Source: Treponema sp. UBA4307 (GTDB taxonomy: Bacteria; Spirochaetota; Spirochaetia; Treponematales; Treponemataceae). Taken from it: a stretch of DNA of 64,000 nt. Positions 34,001 to 40,561 of this stretch are shown here, one piece after another. The DNA lies in the NCBI GenBank assembly GCA_002394685.1, contig DGUP01000058.1:1-64000 (forward strand), read 5' to 3'. Numbering within the stretch: the stretch's first letter is position 1; every line of letters starts with the position of its first letter. The notes under the pieces were generated by a model. It saw only the letters and a list, made by a program, of their open reading frames with translations. It did not search any database and was not told where the DNA came from. The position numbers and the translations under genes were made by a program.

Positions 34001-34567
34001 GGATGGAAAAAAACTGCATCAGCAATTGTCTGGAATACGCTTAACAGTCTCCTTCCTTCAATTTCAGGAAATTCATCACGTAACGAGAATTTCTCTCTCA
34101 AAGATTTGTCCCAGGAAGACAGACTTGCAGAAGTGGAATTTAATTTTGCTCCGGAAGAGGAAAAAGTTTTCAGACAATATTGTAATGGCTTCATAGACTT
34201 ACTTTTCAAAAGAAATATAAATGGTAAGGATGTATATTCAATTCTGGACTGGAAAAGTGATTTTATGGAGGAAGAAAAATCCTACTGCCAGGGAGCAAAA
34301 CTTAAGGCTGCAACAGACAAAGCTTATTCAATTCAGAGAGTTCTGTATTCTTACTGCACAATCCGCTGGCTGAGTCAGTTCCTGAATAAATCTGAAGAAG
34401 AAGTGTTCAAAGAAAATTTCGGCGGAATTTATTATGTCTTTGTTCGAGGCTGCAAATGTGGAAGCGGCAACGGCATCTATGCCCAGACCTGGGAAAGCTG
34501 GAGCGATTTAAGGGAGGCCTTTTTCAATATATCAACTAAGTTAATGGCCGGTGGAGGAAAACTCTGA
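31043..34567 (+). CDS. recB: Exodeoxyribonuclease V beta subunit (RecB)
   Basis: A 1174-residue UvrD-type helicase/nuclease. Walker A is EASAGTGKTYTI near residue 22; motif Ia, VTYTDKATGEL; motif II, DEFQDTNQRQWDIF; motif III, GDPKQSIYSFQGAD; motif V, MTIHASKGLEFPVV; motif VI, RLYYVAYTRAK. The C-terminal nuclease domain has LGSAIHEVFE and ILDWKSDF, the D-x-K metal site of RecB-family nucleases. It is the 3'-5' motor and nuclease of the RecBCD machine acting on double-strand ends. The stop TGA overlaps the recD ATG by one base. Complete and apparently functional. Confidence 0.96.
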   Translation: MEESKIFNIDDFNPSESMFIEASAGTGKTYTITEIVNKIVKTGKAELEEILIVTYTDKATGELRSRIRSRLEENKIKADVDKAAIFTIHSFCQNTLSEFAFLAKQPMNLSLIDESEIDTFIDKWIRDELVNDQMFLDFYTGAKCVDQLKKDLSAAVKNYYLDFNGNENKNIVSMKEVDYPEFRGQKLTWNQMIKCRNAKSFNDLEEVFPAFSMALKILKANPDEKINSRTTAQKILDKIHENESKNVIEIYSGNNTPVENPVTEAEKAFLYISELRNFLKDLISDKIPGVFYSHILRQLYLEWQKEKASLKSQSYDDMLRNVVEALRDEKSALKQALKKKYKYAVIDEFQDTNQRQWDIFKSIFLEDKDHSIFVVGDPKQSIYSFQGADLNVYNKAVEEIKQAGGNGTRLPVNYRSSPSMIKACNKIFSSESTFFQDQSFEFKPSLENDFIKESLYMGKVLPPVWITEENTDKNTFARIIVKTIIDCCTFTDENKTRLQVYDKKKKAYRNVSFCDFAILSRTSTEMPAVEREMQKVGLPFNRYKDTALFTGTECYQWICLFKAIVAPDFNGRNRSILSEALFTLFFNIDISETEKEKYDDPVCDERQKIISWQLLSRKREWAKLMETIFKDTEIEKRLSNLDMLQTLSKFRQLANYSVDYLYSRACSLDSLIKHLTRLYNKTESNDTEGLVAKGSDFNCVQLMTIHASKGLEFPVVIVFSGIKGANNKLPQSYFYHENKEAFLGFTSEEKSKRLFEESLERQRLYYVAYTRAKSVLILGLLNEMTSSKNKTFYQNIYEPLLNFSKIHKDSCRILKDSPGNWSEKVKEILEMYEEDNADIKDDFSRSQQEEINRELAGKIPEKRILKHSYSSLSHGILEESIDITGEESERLDKDQTVETEKSLFAFDINSKQIPAEYKEEADSVFENFPRGTKLGSAIHEVFEKTDFTAIGNLPDEKSADEDKELSSLIRQSFEKQALHIDMEDSRGWKKTASAIVWNTLNSLLPSISGNSSRNENFSLKDLSQEDRLAEVEFNFAPEEEKVFRQYCNGFIDLLFKRNINGKDVYSILDWKSDFMEEEKSYCQGAKLKAATDKAYSIQRVLYSYCTIRWLSQFLNKSEEEVFKENFGGIYYVFVRGCKCGSGNGIYAQTWESWSDLREAFFNISTKLMAGGGKL

Positions 34568-36558
34568 TGAACTATAAGGATTTTTTTAATCAGCTTTATA
34601 AATTAAATGCCATTTCCAGTATCTGGGAAAAGATTCTTGATATGCTCAGAGAAATGGAAAAAAATATCAGCGATCAGGCACTGGATATTTTCTGTATTTA
34701 TTTTTCTCTTCTTGATGATGGAAATACCTGTATTGCACTTAATAAGGAAAAACTTCTTGCAAAGTGGATGAAAAAGTGGAATGGACTTCTCCTTGTTAAT
34801 GAAGTGTCTGAAGAAGAGAAAGATATTTTGCAGGAAAAAGATTTTGAGCACATTATTGAAGAAGGCTTAAAATCATTTAAAGACGGCTCTCTGAAATACA
34901 TTATTGAAGATAATCCTTCTGAAGAAAACAAGGGAAAGATTTTTATTATTTCAAATATTGATGGAAATGACTGGCTCTTTGCTGAAAAGTATTATTGTGC
35001 AAAAAATATAATCGAAGAAAGAATCAAAAAACTTTTTCTTGCAGGTCAGAGAAAATCGCTGGATAAAAAATCCATTGCAGATGAATTTGAAAAACTTACA
35101 GACAAAAAGTTTAAGTTAAAAGAAAGACAACTGGAGGCAATTGCCCGTGGTCAAAAAGAAAATTTGATAATTACAGGCGGCCCTGGAACTGGTAAAACAA
35201 CTGTCATCACATATCTTTTGTGGGAACTTTTTAAGGATGAAGATAATCTGAAAAAACATCTTTATCTTGCTGCTCCAAGTGGAAAGGCTGCTGACCGTAT
35301 GAAAGAAAGTATTCTGGAAGCAATAAATAAAATTAACTGCGACTCAGATTGTGCGGCTTTTAAAAAATTAAATACTTCAGATTCATACACAATTCATCGT
35401 CTGCTCAGTTATGCTCCACAGGAAAATTCTTTTATTTACAACAGTGAAAATCAATTTAACAAAGATTCTATATTTGTAATTGATGAAGCAAGTATGATAG
35501 ACATTGATTTGTTTGCCTCTCTCCTTGCTGCAATTCCGGAGCAGGCTAGGGTTTTTATTTTAGGAGATAAAGATCAGCTTCCTTCTGTTCAGGCAGGTGC
35601 TGTACTTGGTGAAATTCTTTCCAAGAAAAAAGACAGTGTTGTGGAATTAAATGAATCAAATCGTTTTAACTCAGATTCTGAAATCGGCCGCTTAAAAGAT
35701 GCGGTTCAAAATGAGCAGCTGGAGTTAAAAGATTTTCTGCATTTTGAAAAATGGTCTGCATGGAAAAAAGATTTTCCTTCTGAAAGAAATGCTGGTGAAA
35801 ATCCTGTAGATTTTATTGAGCTGGATGAAGGACAAAAAGGAAAGGAAATTTCAGAAATTGTCTGTAATTGGTCCGCCGCTTTTTATGATCATCTGGCAGA
35901 TAAAAAAAACTCTCCTGCTTACAAATTAAAAGCTTCTTTTGACAAAGAAAATCTTCAGCTGCTGGATAAACTGTGGACTGACTCCATGAAAGCGAAAATC
36001 CTTTGTGCAGAAAGAAGAGGGCTGAGGGGAGTTGAAAATATAAATAAAATCATCTGTGACAATATCCGGGAAAAAAATCAGTTGTATGATTTCAGTCAGG
36101 GAAACTATTTTCCAGGCCAGCTTCTTATGATTAATCAGAATCAGAAAATGTACAAACTGTATAACGGCGACTGTGGAATTGTTGTGCGCTTTGAAAATAA
36201 TCCTTTCCTCTATCTTATGATTGAGAAATCTGCAGGAGGTGAAGAAAAGGAAAGAAATTTTTCTTTTGAAAACAGAATATTTGCTGCAGGCAGATTTATG
36301 TTCTATCCTTTGTACCTTTTGCCTGGGGAAGCCCTTGAAACAGCCTATGCAATCACTATTCACAAATCTCAGGGCTCCGGTTATGACAATATTTTGATTT
36401 TTCTTCCTGAGCAGGAACAGCATCCTCTTTTGAACAGACAAATATTTTATACTGCAATTACCCGAACTTCCGGCTCAACATACATTGTTGCTTCAGAAGA
36501 AATTTTGTGTAATGCAAGAAAAAATATTATTGAGCGGGATACCATGATTCAGCTGTAA
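34567..36558 (+). CDS. recD: Exodeoxyribonuclease V alpha subunit (RecD)
   Basis: A 663-residue superfamily 1B helicase. An N-terminal domain of about 190 residues precedes Walker A IITGGPGTGKTTVITYLL, then APSGKAADRMKES, the Walker B FVIDEASMIDIDL, GDKDQLPSVQAGAVLG, and motif VI near the end, FYTAITRTSGSTYIVAS, after AYAITIHKSQGSGYD. It is the fast 5'-3' motor of RecBCD. The ATG overlaps the recB stop (TGATG), with GGAGG upstream, so expression is coupled. It ends the glf-recC-recB-recD operon; only 25 bases separate it from the convergent tetR gene and no clear terminator is seen. Confidence 0.95.
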   Translation: MNYKDFFNQLYKLNAISSIWEKILDMLREMEKNISDQALDIFCIYFSLLDDGNTCIALNKEKLLAKWMKKWNGLLLVNEVSEEEKDILQEKDFEHIIEEGLKSFKDGSLKYIIEDNPSEENKGKIFIISNIDGNDWLFAEKYYCAKNIIEERIKKLFLAGQRKSLDKKSIADEFEKLTDKKFKLKERQLEAIARGQKENLIITGGPGTGKTTVITYLLWELFKDEDNLKKHLYLAAPSGKAADRMKESILEAINKINCDSDCAAFKKLNTSDSYTIHRLLSYAPQENSFIYNSENQFNKDSIFVIDEASMIDIDLFASLLAAIPEQARVFILGDKDQLPSVQAGAVLGEILSKKKDSVVELNESNRFNSDSEIGRLKDAVQNEQLELKDFLHFEKWSAWKKDFPSERNAGENPVDFIELDEGQKGKEISEIVCNWSAAFYDHLADKKNSPAYKLKASFDKENLQLLDKLWTDSMKAKILCAERRGLRGVENINKIICDNIREKNQLYDFSQGNYFPGQLLMINQNQKMYKLYNGDCGIVVRFENNPFLYLMIEKSAGGEEKERNFSFENRIFAAGRFMFYPLYLLPGEALETAYAITIHKSQGSGYDNILIFLPEQEQHPLLNRQIFYTAITRTSGSTYIVASEEILCNARKNIIERDTMIQL

Positions 36559-36583
36559 AATTTTCTGCTGACAGTCGGTTAAT

Positions 36584-37156
36584 TTAGTGTCTGAATCTGC
36601 TGCCAAAAGAAAATGCATTACCGCTGTCCAGATTATCGTAGCTCCACTGGGCAATATAAGTTACCGGCATTTTCATATCGGTTTTAATCCACCAGGCCGC
36701 AAGATTAAGAAGTGAACCGGCCCACATAATTCGTTTTACTTTTTCCTGGTCTGTAAGGTTTTCGTGCTGGAGAAGGATATTGTTGATTTTCTCCAGAAAA
36801 CTTTGTTCCAGATTTGCATCCAGGATAATTCTGTACTTTGCCCGATTCTTTTTTATGTAGTCAAAAAGGCGTGTGTAGAAAAGTTTGTCGCCCTTATTTC
36901 CATCATAAGTGCCGGCATTTTTTTCAATGTCTTTAATGATGTCATTTAAGCTTTCTTCCAGGACATCCCTTTTGGTCTTGTAATTTGCATAGAATCCTGT
37001 TCTTGAGACTCCGGCTTTTTCGCATAAGTCATTGATTTTAATGGACTCAAAATCATGGTGCTTCATCAATTCAAGAAGAGCCTGCCTGATACTGGCTTTA
37101 AGTGTGAGCCTCAGTTCATTGTTGTGACGGTTTATCCCCTTCATCTGATCTTTCAT
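36584..37156 (-). CDS. TetR-family transcriptional regulator
   Basis: A 190-residue regulator. The N-terminal helix-turn-helix reads SIKINDLCEKAGVSRTGFYA followed by NYKTKRDVLEESL, typical of TetR proteins. The C-terminal domain has the pattern seen in short TetR relatives such as those of the dihydroxyacetone-kinase regulator type. AAGGAAG precedes the ATG. It is transcribed toward recD and away from an exported protein gene. Its targets are not evident; the spacer upstream (37157-37323) has no clear palindrome. Confidence 0.88.
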   Translation of the reverse strand: MKDQMKGINRHNNELRLTLKASIRQALLELMKHHDFESIKINDLCEKAGVSRTGFYANYKTKRDVLEESLNDIIKDIEKNAGTYDGNKGDKLFYTRLFDYIKKNRAKYRIILDANLEQSFLEKINNILLQHENLTDQEKVKRIMWAGSLLNLAAWWIKTDMKMPVTYIAQWSYDNLDSGNAFSFGSRFRH

Positions 37157-37323
37157 TGCTGCTTCCTTCTTAAAATATTTTTATCACCTTTGCCGGAAAA
37201 GTTCTATAGAACTAACATTTGTAATGACTGTAACTGTGGATTTTTATAAAATTTTTGGTAAATTTCGTGAATTTATATTCATTAATTATAATTTTGTGTT
37301 ATAATCGAAGTAGAGAGAGTTAT

Positions 37324-37851
37324 ATGAAAAAATGTTTTATTTTACTTATGGTAGGCTGGCTGATTATTTTCAGCAGTTTTGCCGATTACGTTCCAAAAGA
37401 AGACGGTTTATTCCTTTTTATGGATGAAAACGGTGCTCCGGACTGGAAATGTCTCTATGTTCACATGGATGCGGTAGCCGAATACTACGACTATGTTTTC
37501 ATCGTTAAGGTGGATAAAACTACAAAGGATTTCTGGGATAAAATGAAAATTCCTGCGGAAAAAGTCTGTCGTTACTATGAGGATTACAATCAGTCTGAAG
37601 TTTTGTGCTATAAGCGGGATTACGGCTATCAGAATTTTGCATATATCATAAATAGTGGCAGCGATGATATGGTCATTATGCTGGCAATGTTTACGAATAA
37701 GGGCGGTTCCCTTGATGTGGCAATGAGTCTGATGATAGGCGGAATGAAAGTTTATCCAAGTTCAGAATATAAAATTCAGTGGGAATTGAATCTTGAGAAA
37801 AGCATGAAGCCGGATGAACTTGCAAAACTGATACAAACAATGTCGAAATAA
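37324..37851 (+). CDS. Exported protein of unknown function
   Basis: A 175-residue protein with signal peptide (MKKCFILLMVGWLIIFSSFA). The mature part is rich in aromatic residues and aspartate (DYVPKEDGLFLFMDENG, YYDYVFIVKVDKTTKDFWDK). The start at 37324 follows a GAGAG purine run and matches the signal peptide; the frame is open upstream but that part is not protein-like. Family not recognised. It lies between a tetR gene and the DUF2130 gene, which has its own promoter. Confidence 0.62.
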   Translation: MKKCFILLMVGWLIIFSSFADYVPKEDGLFLFMDENGAPDWKCLYVHMDAVAEYYDYVFIVKVDKTTKDFWDKMKIPAEKVCRYYEDYNQSEVLCYKRDYGYQNFAYIINSGSDDMVIMLAMFTNKGGSLDVAMSLMIGGMKVYPSSEYKIQWELNLEKSMKPDELAKLIQTMSK

Positions 37852-37903
37852 AATAAACTCCTCTTTTTTTTACAGGGACCATATTTGTCTCAGTAATGTG
37901 CTA

Positions 37904-37912
37904 TGGTATAAT
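37904..37912 (+). promoter_or_regulatory. Extended -10 promoter of the DUF2130 gene
   Basis: TGGTATAAT (37904-37912) is an extended -10, with TTGTCT (37885-37890) 16 bases upstream as a -35. Confidence 0.55.
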
Positions 37913-37937
37913 GAGCTGAAAAAAAGGAGTGTTTATT

Positions 37938-39218
37938 ATGATGAATATTCAGTGTCCTAAATGCGGAGAAATAATTCCTATAGAAAAGAGCAACTATGAT
38001 GCTTTACTGGCGGAAGTCAGAACTGCTGAGTTTAACAAGGAAATGGACAGTTTTAAACAGCAGATTCTTGCACAAAAGAAAAGCGAAATTGATGCAGCCC
38101 GTTCAGAAGAAAAAACTATTTTTGCAAAAGCTGAATCTTCTTATAAGGAAGAAATTGCTAAACTTAAGGCTGATTACGAAAGTAAACTGGCCAAAAAGGA
38201 TGCTGATGCTCAGGTTGCTCTTTCCAGAAAGGAACAGGAAATTTCCAGCCTGCAGACAAAGCTTGAGGGAGCAAAAACTGAAACTCAACTGGCTGTAAAA
38301 AATGCAGTTCAGGATTCAAATGAAAAAATTATTAAGCTTCAGGCCGATCTTGAAGTTGTAAAAAAAGATAAGCTCCTTAATGAAGAAAATATTATTAAAA
38401 GTTACGAAATGCAGATGAAGCTTAAGGATGAGCAGATTGAGCAGATTCGTGACTTTAAGAAAAAGCAGTCTACCAAAATGATTGGTGAAGATCTTGAGCA
38501 GCACTGTCTTATGGAGTTTAACAAAGTTCGGGCCTACTGTTTTCCAAATGCTCAGTTTGATAAAGATAATAAAGTTGTTGAAGGAACAAAAGGTGACTTT
38601 GTTTACAGAGAAACAACTAATGATGGAGTAGAAGTTCTTTCTATCCTCTTTGAAATGAAGAATCAGGATGAAGATACAAAATCCAAGCATAAGAATGAAG
38701 ATTTTTTTGCTAAAATGGATTCTGACCGTAAAAAGAAAAACTGTGAATATGCAATTCTTGTCAGTACTCTGGAGGAAGACAATGATTTTTACAACGCAGG
38801 TATTGCAGATATTTCCAGCTGGGTGCCTAAGGGCTTTGTAGTTAGACCGCAGTTTTTTGTTCCAATCATTCAGATTTTGAGAAATGCTGCCCTTAAAGCG
38901 GTAGATGCTAAGCGGGAACTTCTTGCCATGCAGGCTCAGGAAGAAGATCTTACCAATTTCGAAAACAATCTCATGCATTTTAAGGACAGTCTGGGCAAGA
39001 CAATTCTGAATGCAAGAAACAATCATGTAAAGGCTGTGGAAAGTATTAAGGACACAATTAAAAAACTTCAGACCATTGTGGAACTTCTTGAAACTTCTAA
39101 CCGTCAGCTAGATACCTGTGATAATAAGCTTGAAGATTTTACTGTGGAAAAAATCACTAAGAATGCACCTTCTGTAAAACAAAAAATCCTTGAACTGAGA
39201 CAGGGGGAAGAAAAATAA
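37938..39218 (+). CDS. DUF2130-family protein
   Basis: A 426-residue protein. It starts with a short zinc-ribbon-like half motif (IQCPKCGEIIP), continues as a long charged coiled coil (about residues 20-180, many Lys/Glu/Ala heptads), then the globular DUF2130 core: TKMIGEDLEQHCLMEFNKVR, GDFVYRET, SILFEMKNQ and KKNCEYAILVSTLEED, a fold related to restriction-type nucleases by its E-x-K. Another coiled coil ends it. The family is common in Bacteroidetes and spirochaetes and of unknown function. ATG 37938 is chosen as GGAG lies 8 bases upstream. Confidence 0.88.
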   Translation: MMNIQCPKCGEIIPIEKSNYDALLAEVRTAEFNKEMDSFKQQILAQKKSEIDAARSEEKTIFAKAESSYKEEIAKLKADYESKLAKKDADAQVALSRKEQEISSLQTKLEGAKTETQLAVKNAVQDSNEKIIKLQADLEVVKKDKLLNEENIIKSYEMQMKLKDEQIEQIRDFKKKQSTKMIGEDLEQHCLMEFNKVRAYCFPNAQFDKDNKVVEGTKGDFVYRETTNDGVEVLSILFEMKNQDEDTKSKHKNEDFFAKMDSDRKKKNCEYAILVSTLEEDNDFYNAGIADISSWVPKGFVVRPQFFVPIIQILRNAALKAVDAKRELLAMQAQEEDLTNFENNLMHFKDSLGKTILNARNNHVKAVESIKDTIKKLQTIVELLETSNRQLDTCDNKLEDFTVEKITKNAPSVKQKILELRQGEEK

Positions 39219-39229
39219 CTGTTTCCTGT

Positions 39230-39256
39230 AAGTCTGCTTTTAATCAGAGCAGGCTT
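39230..39256. other. Intergenic hairpin without U tract
   Basis: AAGTCTGCT (39230-39238) and AGCAGGCTT (39248-39256) form a 9-bp stem with one G-U. It lies between the DUF2130 and esterase genes and lacks a T run on either strand, so its role is unclear; it may slow polymerase or protect the upstream message. Confidence 0.4.
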
Positions 39257-39278
39257 GCAGAAAAGACTGGGCACAAGT

Positions 39279-39875
39279 ATGAATAGAATTCTTTTTATAC
39301 ATGGATTAAATATGAAATGGCAGGGGCCGGTTTATGAAGGCTTAAAGCGTTTTTTTCAGAAGAAAGAGGGGTATAAAACTTACTCAATTCCTTTTCCCGA
39401 GATTCTTACTGATCCTGTTAAAACTGTAGAAAGAATTAAAGCTTTTGTAGCAGAAAAGAAAATCAATATTCTGGCAGGAACTTCCCTGGGGGGATTTTAC
39501 GCTTTAACTTTTCCTGAAAAAGTTTTCAAAATTGTTATGAATCCTTGTCTCTTTCCAAGTATAGAAGTGGAGCAGGTAAAAAATAAAGTTACGGGAGAAT
39601 ATGTAAAAGTTTCTTCAGAAGTAAAACTTGTCTGGCAAAAGATGGAAGCTTCCTTAAAGGATTTTTCACTTCTCCCGGAAGAGGCAAGGTCTGCTTTCGG
39701 TTTGTTTGGAAATCAGGATTTTCTTTTCCATTATGAAAAAGATCATACTTACAAACCGCTTTTTGAAGAATTATTTCCTTCTACAAAAAAACAGCCAAAT
39801 GCCTTTTACATTGATGGGGTCCACAGCTTTACCCCTGAACAAATGGAACTGGGACTTTCAAAGTGGGAATGGTAA
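39279..39875 (+). CDS. YqiA/UPF0227-like alpha/beta-hydrolase
   Basis: A 198-residue esterase-type hydrolase. It starts MNRILFIHGLNMKWQGPVYE with the oxyanion HG, has the nucleophile elbow LAGTSLGGFYALTF (serine near residue 75), an aspartate region FGNQDFLFHYEKDH and a final DGVHSFTPEQ histidine. The layout matches the short YqiA/YcfP proteins. It is cytoplasmic, substrate unknown. No Shine-Dalgarno sequence is visible before the ATG, and an in-frame codon upstream at 39255 is not better. It converges on a tetR gene four bases away. Confidence 0.78.
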   Translation: MNRILFIHGLNMKWQGPVYEGLKRFFQKKEGYKTYSIPFPEILTDPVKTVERIKAFVAEKKINILAGTSLGGFYALTFPEKVFKIVMNPCLFPSIEVEQVKNKVTGEYVKVSSEVKLVWQKMEASLKDFSLLPEEARSAFGLFGNQDFLFHYEKDHTYKPLFEELFPSTKKQPNAFYIDGVHSFTPEQMELGLSKWEW

Positions 39876-39879
39876 AAAA

Positions 39880-40389
39880 CTAAATTCCCAGAACTGAAGA
39901 TGAAAAGTTTTTTGCAATTTCTTTTGGATTCTGTTTGTAATCATCTGCTGCCCAGTGATAAAAAATATTGAACATTCCCCCCGAAAGAAAATAGGCGTGA
40001 GCTTTATCCAGGGAAGGAACTTTCTGCTGAACGACTTTGTCAAAAATGTTGCTGATAATATAAAGCCGGTTATTTTTATATAAAATACTGGTTACTTCTT
40101 TGTATTCGTACATGTGCAGCAAAACTTTTTCTACATAAACATCCCAGGGAGCGGTCAAATCAATGTTCTGCGACTGACTGACGAAGTTTACTGTTTCCCG
40201 TTCAATGTAGCGTGTCAGAATGTCTTCTTTATCCATAAAATTTCTGTAAAAGGAATTACGGCTTACTCCAGCGTGTTTAATGATTTCTACAATGCTGATG
40301 TTGTCAAATTTTTTTACCTTCAATAAGTCGATGAATGAAAGCATGATGCAGTTTACAACTTCTTCTTTTAGTTTCCTTTGTTTTATCAT
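39880..40389 (-). CDS. TetR-family transcriptional regulator
   Basis: A 169-residue regulator with an N-terminal helix-turn-helix (NISIVEIIKHAGVSRNSFYR followed by NFMDKEDILTRY). The C-terminal ligand domain is short. GGTGGTGAG lies upstream of the ATG and a TATAAT near 40420 on the minus strand suggests its promoter. It is divergent from nothing obvious: the copper operon upstream reads the same way and ends at its own terminator. Targets unknown. Confidence 0.87.
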   Translation of the reverse strand: MIKQRKLKEEVVNCIMLSFIDLLKVKKFDNISIVEIIKHAGVSRNSFYRNFMDKEDILTRYIERETVNFVSQSQNIDLTAPWDVYVEKVLLHMYEYKEVTSILYKNNRLYIISNIFDKVVQQKVPSLDKAHAYFLSGGMFNIFYHWAADDYKQNPKEIAKNFSSSVLGI

Positions 40390-40444
40390 ATTTTACTCAC
40401 CACCTGATTGGAGTAATTATACCCGATTTGTTATATTTGTACAT

Positions 40445-40478
40445 AAAAAAAGGCGGCTACTTTTAAAGCTGGCCGCCT
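40445..40478 (-). terminator. Intrinsic terminator of the csoR-copA operon
   Basis: On the minus strand AGGCGGC pairs with GCCGCCT around a 14-base loop, and T7 follows. It lies about 85 bases after the copA stop. Confidence 0.85.
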
Positions 40479-40561
40479 GTTACTTGATGTGGAAAGTTAT
40501 AAGATTCTTTCAAAAATAATCCATTTTGAGAGATTCCCGTAAACTTATCCGGATAATCCTT

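Noticed and set aside
35926..36441. Open frame antisense to recD
   Set aside because: No start signal and no recognisable protein; it is the complement of conserved helicase motifs.
38316..39026. Long open frame antisense to the DUF2130 gene
   Set aside because: It has no ribosome site, its composition is Phe/Leu/Ile/Asn-rich as expected for the complement of Lys/Glu-rich coding DNA, and the plus-strand gene is well supported.
36584..40389. A drug-resistance cassette with two TetR regulators
   Set aside because: No efflux gene lies beside either regulator; the genes between them are unrelated.
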